NCBI RefSeq assembly: GCF_000011065.1 | Contig: NC_004663.1 | Span: forward strand, 2,294,001 to 2,358,000 | From: Bacteroides thetaiotaomicron VPI-5482 | GTDB lineage: Bacteria; Bacteroidota; Bacteroidia; Bacteroidales; Bacteroidaceae | Reading direction: 5' to 3' | Length of the DNA stretch: 64,000 nucleotides | Shown: positions 49,059 through 55,871 of the stretch, piece by piece | Numbering within the stretch: the stretch's first letter is position 1 | Layout: each line of letters opens with the position of its first letter | The notes under the pieces: model-generated | Told to the model about the DNA's origin: nothing | What the model saw: the letters and a program-made list of their open reading frames with translations, nothing else | Database searches by the model: none | Made by a program: the position numbers and the translations under genes

Positions 49059-49844
49059 TCATTTAGTTATGTAGAAACAGGAAGTAGAAAAATAATTTCG
49101 AATATATCGAATAGAACTAAGTATTGGCATAAGTTTGCGCGGTTTTAATTTAAACTTTTGCTTATAATGGGGATTAATAAACCACAAAATTCGGTCTACA
49201 ATTCTGCCATTACTTTCTTTTATTATGCTTTCAAAATGCTCTATAGACAGCCCCGCAGCTTTTATATTCAACAATTCTTTAATACATGAATCATTTTCAC
49301 CAAAAATAAATAGAATTTTATTGTACACAGATAAAGGTAAAAGATGAATAAATGGCATTTTAGAACAAAATCCATTACGGCATATTTGTTGATGTCCACC
49401 AAACGGCATTTGCCAAGCAGGAAATCCCCAAAAGATTATACCTGTTTCAGACAGAAACTCTTTAGCATGAAGTATAAATTCAACTTTCCGACATTTATCT
49501 ATATGTTCTATAACGTCATGTATCAAAATTATATCATATTTATTCATATCCTCTTCAGAACTAAAATCAAAAAAATCAGAATAAATAAACCGCCCATTAA
49601 AACCTAAAAGTTTAAAATAACTAATTGCCTGAGAGATTCGTTCTTCGGAACGATCTATTCCTGTTACATTGCATTCTTTTTCGGCAAATGGTAACAAATT
49701 TCCTCCTTCCCCACACCCTATCTCCAATATATTCATACCTCTTTTTATAGCAACAAACTTCTCGAGATAATCAATATAAAAGTCTCGAGAAGTTATTGCA
49801 AGTTCATTAAAATAGGAATATCTATCTATATGTCTTTGCTGCAT
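49059..49844 (-). CDS. Class I SAM-dependent methyltransferase in S74 cluster
   Basis: This 261-residue enzyme has motif I MNILEIGCGEGGNLLPFAE (about residue 37), motif II VTGIDRSEERIS, and motif IV YDIILIHDVIEHID. The second half (GFPAWQMPFGGHQQICR and a basic C-terminus) resembles methyltransferases found in surface-glycan and sugar-modification clusters. The gene is strikingly AT-rich compared with the leu or hyd genes. It starts seven bases after the S74 gene stop, so the two are co-transcribed. The target (a glycan, a peptide or the S74 protein itself) is unknown. Confidence 0.8.
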   Translation of the reverse strand: MQQRHIDRYSYFNELAITSRDFYIDYLEKFVAIKRGMNILEIGCGEGGNLLPFAEKECNVTGIDRSEERISQAISYFKLLGFNGRFIYSDFFDFSSEEDMNKYDIILIHDVIEHIDKCRKVEFILHAKEFLSETGIIFWGFPAWQMPFGGHQQICRNGFCSKMPFIHLLPLSVYNKILFIFGENDSCIKELLNIKAAGLSIEHFESIIKESNGRIVDRILWFINPHYKQKFKLKPRKLMPILSSIRYIRNYFSTSCFYITK

Positions 49845-49851
49845 AGTCGAT

Positions 49852-50463
49852 CTATTTATTTGCTTTCAAAGCCTCAACTTCTGCTTTTAATTCCTTGATT
49901 GATTGAATCATTATAGGAATAATTGCTGTATAATTAATTAGTTTATTCCCATCCGGGTCAGTCAATACTATATTCGGAAGAACTTTCTCAACTTCCTGAG
50001 CCAACAACCCAATTTCTTTACCATCTCCACCTACTCGAAAAGCAGCAGCTGCCGGTTCATTCTTATCTTTGAAATCATAACTTACAGCATTCAGTTTAGA
50101 CAGAACATTTAAACCATAACCTAATGGATTAATATTAATTTTTGCTCTAGCATCAGAATAGTTATATACATTTTTCACCTGAATACTATTATATACTCCG
50201 GATGCTGTATTATAGAAAACAACTTGATCATAATGACTAGCCAATCGAGTTGCAGCCGGGCTACAATCAATTTGAAAGAAGTTACTAGCATTACATTTCA
50301 TATATATTCCGTTTCCACTAAACGTCGTATGATAAAATGAATAAGGTTCGGTATTGCCAATAGTTAATTTACCATTCGAATAATACTTAATTTGTGCATT
50401 TGCAAGAACTGCAACAGCCAAGAATACCACTAAGAGTATACTTTTAAAAAATAATGATTTCAT
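49852..50463 (-). CDS. Secreted protein with S74 intramolecular chaperone domain
   Basis: This 203-residue exported protein (signal MKSLFFKSILLVVFLAVAVL, cut after ANA) has a short N-terminal beta region (residues 24-105) and a C-terminal S74 domain. The domain starts with SDARAKININPLGYGL, where the Ser and the Lys five residues later match the self-cleavage dyad of tail-spike chaperones. It continues with EIGLLAQEVEKVLPNIV and ends in a helix (MIQSIKELKAEVEALKANK). In phage proteins this domain drives trimerisation of the preceding fibre and then cleaves itself off. A small trimeric surface fibre is inferred. It is not in a prophage. Confidence 0.85.
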   Translation of the reverse strand: MKSLFFKSILLVVFLAVAVLANAQIKYYSNGKLTIGNTEPYSFYHTTFSGNGIYMKCNASNFFQIDCSPAATRLASHYDQVVFYNTASGVYNSIQVKNVYNYSDARAKININPLGYGLNVLSKLNAVSYDFKDKNEPAAAAFRVGGDGKEIGLLAQEVEKVLPNIVLTDPDGNKLINYTAIIPIMIQSIKELKAEVEALKANK

Positions 50464-50524
50464 AATATTACAAGTTTTAATTAATAACCTTTCGATATAA
50501 ATAAAGGCACATATCCCTTAGACA

Positions 50525-50737
50525 TCATTTTGTTACTGAGCCATCCAATCCTATGGTTACAGCTTGTCCAAAAGGAATATCTACAGTGCCAGGTTGAGCT
50601 TCCCATACAACCACACCAACCGCCCTAGTAGTTATACCAGTAGTAGTTTCATTGTTCGTATTTACTTCCTCCGATTCGTCCGTACATCCACAGAGAATCA
50701 TCATAGAAAAAGAAAATAACATAAATAACTTTCTCAT
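50525..50737 (-). CDS. Very small lipoprotein, 70 residues
   Basis: This 70-residue product has a lipoprotein signal (MRKLFMLFSFSMMILCGC, lipidated Cys18), an acidic/Thr-rich linker (TDESEEVNTNNETTTG), and a C-terminal part of about 35 residues (TRAVGVVVWEAQPGTVD, then IPFGQAVTIGLDGSVTK). No family is recognised. It lies 61 bases ahead of the S74 gene and likely shares its transcript. The linker-plus-short-domain build suggests display of a small beta unit at the surface. Confidence 0.65.
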   Translation of the reverse strand: MRKLFMLFSFSMMILCGCTDESEEVNTNNETTTGITTRAVGVVVWEAQPGTVDIPFGQAVTIGLDGSVTK

Positions 50738-50912
50738 GACTATTCAAATTAAACATTAAGTGTCAAAAAATTACTTGATAAAGATTAGTATCTCACCTAA
50801 ATGTAGGTAGTCTTATCCTTAAATTAGACATTGTGTTTGCTCTCATAACTTTAGATTTAAATAATTATTGCATTGATAATACTATTCTTCTGAAATATCT
50901 ATATATCAATCC

Positions 50913-51278
50913 TTAAAGAGTAAAGTTTCCTACAACCTTAACACTCGCATTGTACATATACAACTCATATTGACCTAATGATAGATCACCTAAATAAAGA
51001 GTATACTCTCCTGCCGCAACAGGGAATATTATAGATTGAAATACGATTTGTTTTTCGATATCTTTTACTTCAACAGTTATAGGAGCAAAACTGTCTTTAA
51101 AATTAAGACAAAGTCTTTTGCTTTCATCATCCACATACACTTTAAGCCATTCGGGGTCAACAGGAGTTCTTTGTATAACCCAATCACTTTTAGTTTTAAC
51201 ATGCTGTTTAGCTTCAATCATAACTGAAAAACTATGTATTAATAACATCACTAATAATACAAGCTCAAACTTTTTCAT
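50913..51278 (-). CDS. Small secreted DUF3244-like protein
   Basis: This 121-residue exported protein starts MKKFELVLLVMLLIHSFSVM (signal peptide). The frame is open eight codons upstream to 51302, but TATATTTG at 51300-51307 overlaps that point. The mature part has the beta-sandwich look of DUF3244: RLCLNFKDSFAPITVEVKD, AAGEYTLYLGDLSLGQYELY, then a short last strand. Members occur in Bacteroides next to TPR/HTH membrane regulators, as here. No function is assigned to the family. Confidence 0.75.
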   Translation of the reverse strand: MKKFELVLLVMLLIHSFSVMIEAKQHVKTKSDWVIQRTPVDPEWLKVYVDDESKRLCLNFKDSFAPITVEVKDIEKQIVFQSIIFPVAAGEYTLYLGDLSLGQYELYMYNASVKVVGNFTL

Positions 51279-51436
51279 ATTTATTAATTTTGTTTTTTGC
51301 AAATATAGGGGATAGATGATTCGTTTGTTATATTCAAAACAATATCAAAATAGACAGGCAGAACTTGATTATCAACAACTTATAAAAACAACATAGACAT
51401 ATAGTATACATTCACTATTTCAAGGGGACTTTCAGA

Positions 51437-51484
51437 GCATTAAAATAAAAAAAGTGCATGCCACTATCAATATAGCAGCATGCA
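51437..51484 (-). terminator. Terminator of the TPR/HTH regulator gene
   Basis: TGCATGC (51455-51461) pairs with GCATGCA (51478-51484). On the minus strand ACTTTTTTTATTTTAATG follows. It lies about 80 bases after the stop. Confidence 0.82.
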
Positions 51485-51566
51485 TTGCCTTATTCAGAAA
51501 AGAACTACTTAAATAGGATTATTTTAAAAGCTCGTTAATCAGGTACTCACACAAGTTAGCTTCTTC

Positions 51567-53219
51567 CTATAAAGCAGAGATTCCCAATTTTTGTCTGAAT
51601 CTTAATCGCTTTGTAGAAACTGAACTAGGATTAATACCAAGCAATCTAGCTTCGGTTTTCGAATCAAAATTAAACATGCATAAACAACAATATTCCCATT
51701 CCTGACTTGATAAATTTGGGTATCGTTCTAATAAATACATTTTTAAATTCGGATAAGTTTCTGTTATTTCAGAAACAATAGAGAACCATAATTGCTCCGT
51801 TAGTAATGGTTCATTGCAATTCGTACTACGTTCAGCGATATTCACTAATTTTCTAAAAATTATTGACGTAACAATTCTTCTTCGCTGCAATTTCTTATAA
51901 TTAGAGGTTAAGTTTTTAATTTCATTTTCTAATCGACTTTGACTACTTTCATTCTCTTTTTGCGAAACCACTAATTGATTTTTCTTTTTATCCAACTCTA
52001 TAAAGGCATTAGCCAACTCTAGTTTTATATTATTCAACTCAAGGGCTTGCTTATTCATTTCATTTTTGGTTTTTTGCCTGTACAGCAAATAGAGTAATGT
52101 GATAGCTATACCAAAAATCAAACATATACAAATTATAATCATATACTTTTGCTGAGTGAGTTCCAATTGATGATTCTTTTCTTTAAGCCTCAAATTATTA
52201 AATTTCTTTTCTACTTCCAGTATTTTTGTATTATTCTGTAGTATAGTAATAGAGTCACTAATGGATTCACATGTTTCTAAATGTTTAAGTGCTTCTTTAT
52301 AGCTACCTTCCGCTTTAGTTACCCGATAAAAAGCCCGCTCTATACCATATTCATATTCAGAGCTATCTAAAGGTAGTGTATACAAAAGCTCACGAGCTTT
52401 TAAAATATCACCTACTTGCAGATATAGCTTGATCAGACAGTTTGTATTATACAATTCATTTTCTTTATCCAAAGATGTTGATTTAAGGAAATGATATTCT
52501 GCTTTAGAGTATTGGTTCATTGCCAAATAAATGTTACCAAAAGCATTATCTAGAGAAGAGCTAACCTCATTATCATTCAACTGCTGGGCAATAGAATCCG
52601 CTATTCCCATATATTTTAAAGCACATTCCAGAGAATCGAAAAAGGCCCATTCACGAGCTATATTTTGTAAAGCAAATACATGACTTTTGATATTTCCCGC
52701 TTTCTTAAACAGTCCTTGAGCTTCTTCATATTGATGTCTGGCCTCCTTTTGCATATCCCTAAAATCATATAGATCAGCTATATACGTACATATATAGCCT
52801 GCTTCATTATATAGTTCTTTCTCTTTTGCGATTGCCAATACTTCTGCATAAATGCTCATTGCCTTATCATATTCCCCATCAGCCACTAGAGAGCGCCCCC
52901 AAAACAACCCTATATCTACTTGATCTTTAGTTATTCCATATTTAATCAGCCAAGAATATGCATGATCGAAATAGTAAGAAGGAGGAAGAGACGTATTCAA
53001 TTTGTCAGCAGCTTTACCAGCTATCAAGCACCAACGCACTAAATCTTCCTTATCCAGTTTATCAGGATAAGGAATACTTTGTATAATACGAAAAGCACTA
53101 TCCGGATTGTCTTTGAGTATTCGCTCTGCAGCATTTAACGGAGTAGACACTGATTGTTGCCGTCTACAAGCTACAAAAAATATTAGCACTAGTGTTAACA
53201 CATATGATAAATGTTTCAT
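51567..53219 (-). CDS. Membrane TPR protein with C-terminal HTH
   Basis: This 550-residue regulator starts MKHLSYVLTLVLIFFVAC, a lipoprotein-like signal with Cys18. Residues 25-340 are TPR-type helical repeats (GYICTYIADLYDFRDMQKEA, SLDNAFGNIYLAMNQYSKAE and others). A membrane helix follows (MIIICICLIFGIAITLLYLL, about residue 365), then a coiled coil of about 100 residues. The end is a LuxR-like helix-turn-helix (NLSSQEWEYCCLCMF, TEARLLGINPSSVSTKRLRF). This periplasm-sensor, cytosol-DNA-binder layout is common in Bacteroides. It probably controls the adjacent small secreted genes, which is inference from position. Confidence 0.82.
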   Translation of the reverse strand: MKHLSYVLTLVLIFFVACRRQQSVSTPLNAAERILKDNPDSAFRIIQSIPYPDKLDKEDLVRWCLIAGKAADKLNTSLPPSYYFDHAYSWLIKYGITKDQVDIGLFWGRSLVADGEYDKAMSIYAEVLAIAKEKELYNEAGYICTYIADLYDFRDMQKEARHQYEEAQGLFKKAGNIKSHVFALQNIAREWAFFDSLECALKYMGIADSIAQQLNDNEVSSSLDNAFGNIYLAMNQYSKAEYHFLKSTSLDKENELYNTNCLIKLYLQVGDILKARELLYTLPLDSSEYEYGIERAFYRVTKAEGSYKEALKHLETCESISDSITILQNNTKILEVEKKFNNLRLKEKNHQLELTQQKYMIIICICLIFGIAITLLYLLYRQKTKNEMNKQALELNNIKLELANAFIELDKKKNQLVVSQKENESSQSRLENEIKNLTSNYKKLQRRRIVTSIIFRKLVNIAERSTNCNEPLLTEQLWFSIVSEITETYPNLKMYLLERYPNLSSQEWEYCCLCMFNFDSKTEARLLGINPSSVSTKRLRFRQKLGISAL

Positions 53220-53378
53220 TATTATAGTTTTGCTTATATGAATAAAAAACAAACAAGTAAGTTAAACGAGGGGATAAAAAATTCTTTTCCCATTTTTCCG
53301 TTGAACCCTTGAAAACACAGATAGTATCAATATGTGCAATAATTATTTTTTCAGTTTCAAAAGTATTATGCTGTCTTG

Positions 53379-53409
53379 TAAAGATATGAATTATTTCTTA
53401 AACTACAAA
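53379..53409 (-). promoter_or_regulatory. Promoter of the TPR/HTH regulator gene
   Basis: Minus strand: TTTG (53406-53409), 19 bases, TATCTTTA (53379-53386), one base off the -7 consensus. Confidence 0.7.
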
Positions 53410-53452
53410 TAACCCTGTTGCATATTTTAAAATTAAAAATGTGAATCAGTAG

Positions 53453-53482
53453 TTGAATCAAAATTATACTGAAATGATTCAA
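53453..53482. promoter_or_regulatory. Possible operator upstream of the TPR/HTH promoter
   Basis: TTGAATCA (53453-53460) and TGATTCAA (53475-53482) form a perfect 8-bp inverted repeat with starts 22 bases apart, ending about 45 bases upstream of the -33 box. A third half-site TGAATCA is at 53442-53448. Confidence 0.5.
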
Positions 53483-53595
53483 ATCAGTTAAGACATGAAC
53501 ATAAACTCTATAGCATTACCGATAGTACTCTATACAGCTAGATATCAATATGTAGTGTACTGAATAAGTTGACACTTCAAAAATCGAAAATAAAG

Positions 53596-53979
53596 ATGAA
53601 ATATTCGAAAAAGAAGTACAACTATTACAGTGATGATGAACGAATGTCTTATATTCGTGAGTATTTATCAAGTCCCGAGAGCAAATCTGAGTTTTGTAAG
53701 CGTCACGGCTTTTGTGCCAAGCTTCTTACTTATTGGCTTAACAAGTATCAAATAGAAGACAAAGATATGGGTAGATCCTCTAAACCAGTAAATAGCGATG
53801 CTATTGATTCTAGTATTTCTGAGCTCCAGAAAGAACTATCGCTATTGCGTGCTGAGAACCGTAAACTTCATCGGGCTCTTGCTGATGAGAGTTTACGTCA
53901 CGAGGCGTGCGAAGAACTCATCAATCTTGCTGAATCCACGTATCATATCAAGGTACGAAAAAACTCCGATGCCAAGTAA
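53596..53979 (+). CDS. IS3-family transposase OrfA
   Basis: The 127-residue product starts at the ATG MKYSKKKYNYYSDDERMSY; an alternative TTG at 53569 lies inside the inverted repeat. It has a helix-turn-helix (SKSEFCKRHGFCAKLLTYWL) and a leucine-zipper-like coiled coil (SISELQKELSLLRAENRKLH), the standard OrfA layout. Codons near the end contain A AAA AAC (53958-53964) in the right phase for -1 slippage, which would fuse it to OrfB. Confidence 0.88.
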   Translation: MKYSKKKYNYYSDDERMSYIREYLSSPESKSEFCKRHGFCAKLLTYWLNKYQIEDKDMGRSSKPVNSDAIDSSISELQKELSLLRAENRKLHRALADESLRHEACEELINLAESTYHIKVRKNSDAK

Positions 53980-53987
53980 TCGACACC

Positions 53988-54872
53988 TTGTCACAGAGGT
54001 ACTCATCCCGACGCAAACGTGGTTGTATAAAGTTCCTCTGTGATTACTTCGGCATAACCCGACAAGGTTATTACAAGCATGTGAACCGACATTTGGAGGT
54101 TGATATCCTTACCACAAGCATCGTGTTGTACTGCAAAGAACTGTTGGAACTCATGCCCAAAGCTGGTATGCGCGAGTTATACGCCTGCTGCGTGAGTAAG
54201 TTTGGACCAAAGATGGTTATCGGTCGTGATCGTTGTTATGACATTTTTCGCTCCAATGGTTTGTGTCAACGTACAAGTCGCAAGCGTCCTAAAACAACGA
54301 ATTCGAACCATAATTACTATATCTACCCCGATCTGTTGAATGTTGCACCCAAATTTGTCGCTACAAGATTGGGCGCTATGGTAGTGGCGGATATAACCTA
54401 CGTAAACACCGGTCAGGGCTGGGCTTACCTCTCGTTGCTTACCGATGCGTCAAGTCGTGCCATCGTGGGATATGCGCTTTACAAAACTCTTGAGACGGAG
54501 GGGCCCTTGAAAGCTTTGGAGATGGCAATATCATTCTATGAGAAGTATCACATAGACATGAGCACTCTTATTCATCATTCCGACCGGGGTGTCCAATATT
54601 GCTCAAATAAATATGTAGAGAGGCTTAAAGAGCATCAAATCAACATCAGTATGACGCAGTGTGGTGATCCTTTACATAATGCATTGGCTGAAAGAATGAA
54701 CAACACCATTAAAAACGGTTGGCTATTCGACTGTGATGATGAGAGCTTCGAGCAAGTAAGCAAGCGCATTGAAGATGCTGTATATGTATATAATCATGTG
54801 CGGCCTCATCAAGGGATAAACATGAGGACACCTATGGAAGTGGTCAGCGAAACGGGAGGATTAACAGCATAA
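53988..54872 (+). CDS. IS3-family transposase OrfB (DDE catalytic domain)
   Basis: This 294-residue segment is the integrase-like part. It contains the HTH_21-like start (KFLCDYFGITRQGYYKHVN) and the DDE residues in VVADITYVN, HHSDRGVQYCS and NALAERMNNTIKNGW, with the closing HPH-type YNHVRPHQGINMRTP. It lies in the -1 frame relative to orfA. No ATG is present near its 5' end (only a TTG at 53988), so it is most likely made as an OrfAB fusion. All catalytic positions are intact, so the element may be active. Confidence 0.9.
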   Translation: MSQRYSSRRKRGCIKFLCDYFGITRQGYYKHVNRHLEVDILTTSIVLYCKELLELMPKAGMRELYACCVSKFGPKMVIGRDRCYDIFRSNGLCQRTSRKRPKTTNSNHNYYIYPDLLNVAPKFVATRLGAMVVADITYVNTGQGWAYLSLLTDASSRAIVGYALYKTLETEGPLKALEMAISFYEKYHIDMSTLIHHSDRGVQYCSNKYVERLKEHQINISMTQCGDPLHNALAERMNNTIKNGWLFDCDDESFEQVSKRIEDAVYVYNHVRPHQGINMRTPMEVVSETGGLTA

Positions 54873-55157
54873 TACCCGCTCGTCGGGACGGGTGGTCCCG
54901 CCCCTTGCCGCTAGGGCGATCCCCGACCGAAGAGTTTTTGGTTGTTGGCAACATTACATTTTCCTGAAGAAGGCTTGCGTAAATAAAGGAAGATGCATAA
55001 ATTTGCAAGCACCAACAAAAGACAACTAACATAGGAATAAGAATAACAAAAGTAAACCTATTTAGATATTAAAGTATATTGAGTAAACTAATTCAGTTAT
55101 AACAAACGAAGTTGTCAACTAAAACCAGTACACATCAGTCTATACAGAGCTTTTTAG

Positions 55158-55268
55158 TTTCTCCCGCTTGAAACTTTTGTTTCTCCTGCTTGGAACTAAA
55201 GTTTCATCGGCTTGAAACTTTAGTTTCAAAGCCGTGAAACCAAAGTTCCGGACGCTTGAAAACAGTGG
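55158..55268. repeat. 22-bp tandem repeat array, GAAAC/GTTTC type
   Basis: Five units start at 55158, 55180, 55202, 55224 and 55246 (22, 22, 22, 22 and 23 bases). They share TTTC-N6-CTTGAAACT-N2-AG. Each unit junction gives a near-palindrome such as TGAAACTTTAGTTTCA. A decayed sixth unit follows. Confidence 0.8.
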
Positions 55269-55385
55269 TTCCAGCCGATGGAATGAATGAAACAAGGCAG
55301 GAAACTGATCCCTTACTTATATGATTCAATTAACTTGACCGCACCAACTGTTCGATTAACCTGCTCTTCCAAGAAACAATAAATC

Positions 55386-55473
55386 ACTTATCACTCAAAA
55401 ACAGCTGAGTTATCAACTATTAAAGGATGATTTATCAATTATTAATGTCTGAAATATCAATCGTTAAGAATTG
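55386..55473. repeat. 22-bp tandem repeat array, TTATCAA type
   Basis: Four units start at 55386, 55408, 55430 and 55452, exactly 22 bases apart. The core is TTATCAA-N-TATTAA in units two and three, with weaker first and fourth copies. Confidence 0.75.
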
Positions 55474-55547
55474 ACACCTCAGACATTAACACACTGTAAA
55501 TCAAATGACAACATCAAACAAATGACAGATAATGATACATGGAAGAG

Positions 55548-55650
55548 TGAGAGCAAACACTTGCTCTCATACCTGCTACCACAATTGCTGCCATACCTGA
55601 AACTACGATGAATAAAGGCATACAGACAATCTGTTAGGGCATGAGAGCAA
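55548..55650. repeat. TGAGAGCAA repeat family
   Basis: TGAGAGCAA (55548-55556) and its exact complement TTGCTCTCA (55561-55569) form a 9-bp hairpin with loop ACAC. A direct copy is at 55642-55650. The same 9-mer occurs at 50837-50845, ahead of the 70-residue lipoprotein gene. Confidence 0.6.
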
Positions 55651-55731
55651 AAACGCATTCAAATTACGTGGGGAGCCTGATTATCTCTAGGAGAATAATA
55701 TGCTAGACCAAGAATCAGTTTACAACACAAA

Positions 55732-55834
55732 AAGTGACGGCAAAAAGCGTAAAACTCTTGCCGTCACTTAGCCATCAGCATTTGCCGTCACCGCTATTGG
55801 TCTATATATTAATACTTTATTCTAAAAAGTGACG
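55732..55834. repeat. GTGACGGCAA repeat family
   Basis: AAGTGACGGCAA (55732-55743) pairs perfectly with TTGCCGTCACTT (55758-55769). A second TTGCCGTCAC starts 24 bases later (55782-55791), and AAAAAGTGACGG recurs near 55823-55834. It lies just after the GH97 gene stop, so the first hairpin might also act on that transcript. Confidence 0.6.
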
Positions 55835-55871
55835 GGTGACGATAAAAAACATAGTTTCAACTCTAAAATAA

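Larger units (their letters stand above)
53220..53550. other. Upstream region of the TPR/HTH gene
   Basis: This AT-rich region holds the promoter (53379-53409), a leader of about 150 bases, and an 8-bp inverted repeat (53453-53482). No coding frame is credible. Confidence 0.65.
53551..55137 (+). mobile_element. IS3-family insertion sequence
   Basis: The element carries orfA and orfB in the relation used by IS3 elements. The ends are imperfect inverted repeats: the left reads GTGTACTGAATAAGTTGACA (53555-53574) and the complement of the right is GTGTACTGGTTTTAGTTGACA (55113-55133), with TG and two mixed bases outside each. The total is about 1.59 kb. No target duplication of 3-5 bases is evident at either choice of boundary, so the ends could be off by a few bases or the site may have been rearranged. 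A G+C-rich patch with hairpin potential follows orfB (54880-54945). Confidence 0.82.
55138..55871. other. Noncoding mosaic of short repeat families
   Basis: No coding frame is credible. The stretch holds two 22-bp arrays (55158-55268, 55386-55473), a TGAGAGCAA family (55548-55650), a GTGACGGCAA family (55732-55834) and an 11-bp perfect inverted repeat TTAATGTCTGA/TCAGACATTAA (55442-55452, 55479-55489). It separates the insertion sequence from the end of the polysaccharide locus. Confidence 0.75.

Noticed and set aside
49059..55137. Prophage or conjugative element, suggested by the S74 domain, AT-rich genes and a transposase
   Set aside because: No phage structural, integrase, mobilisation or conjugation gene is present, and no attachment site is seen at the tRNA genes.
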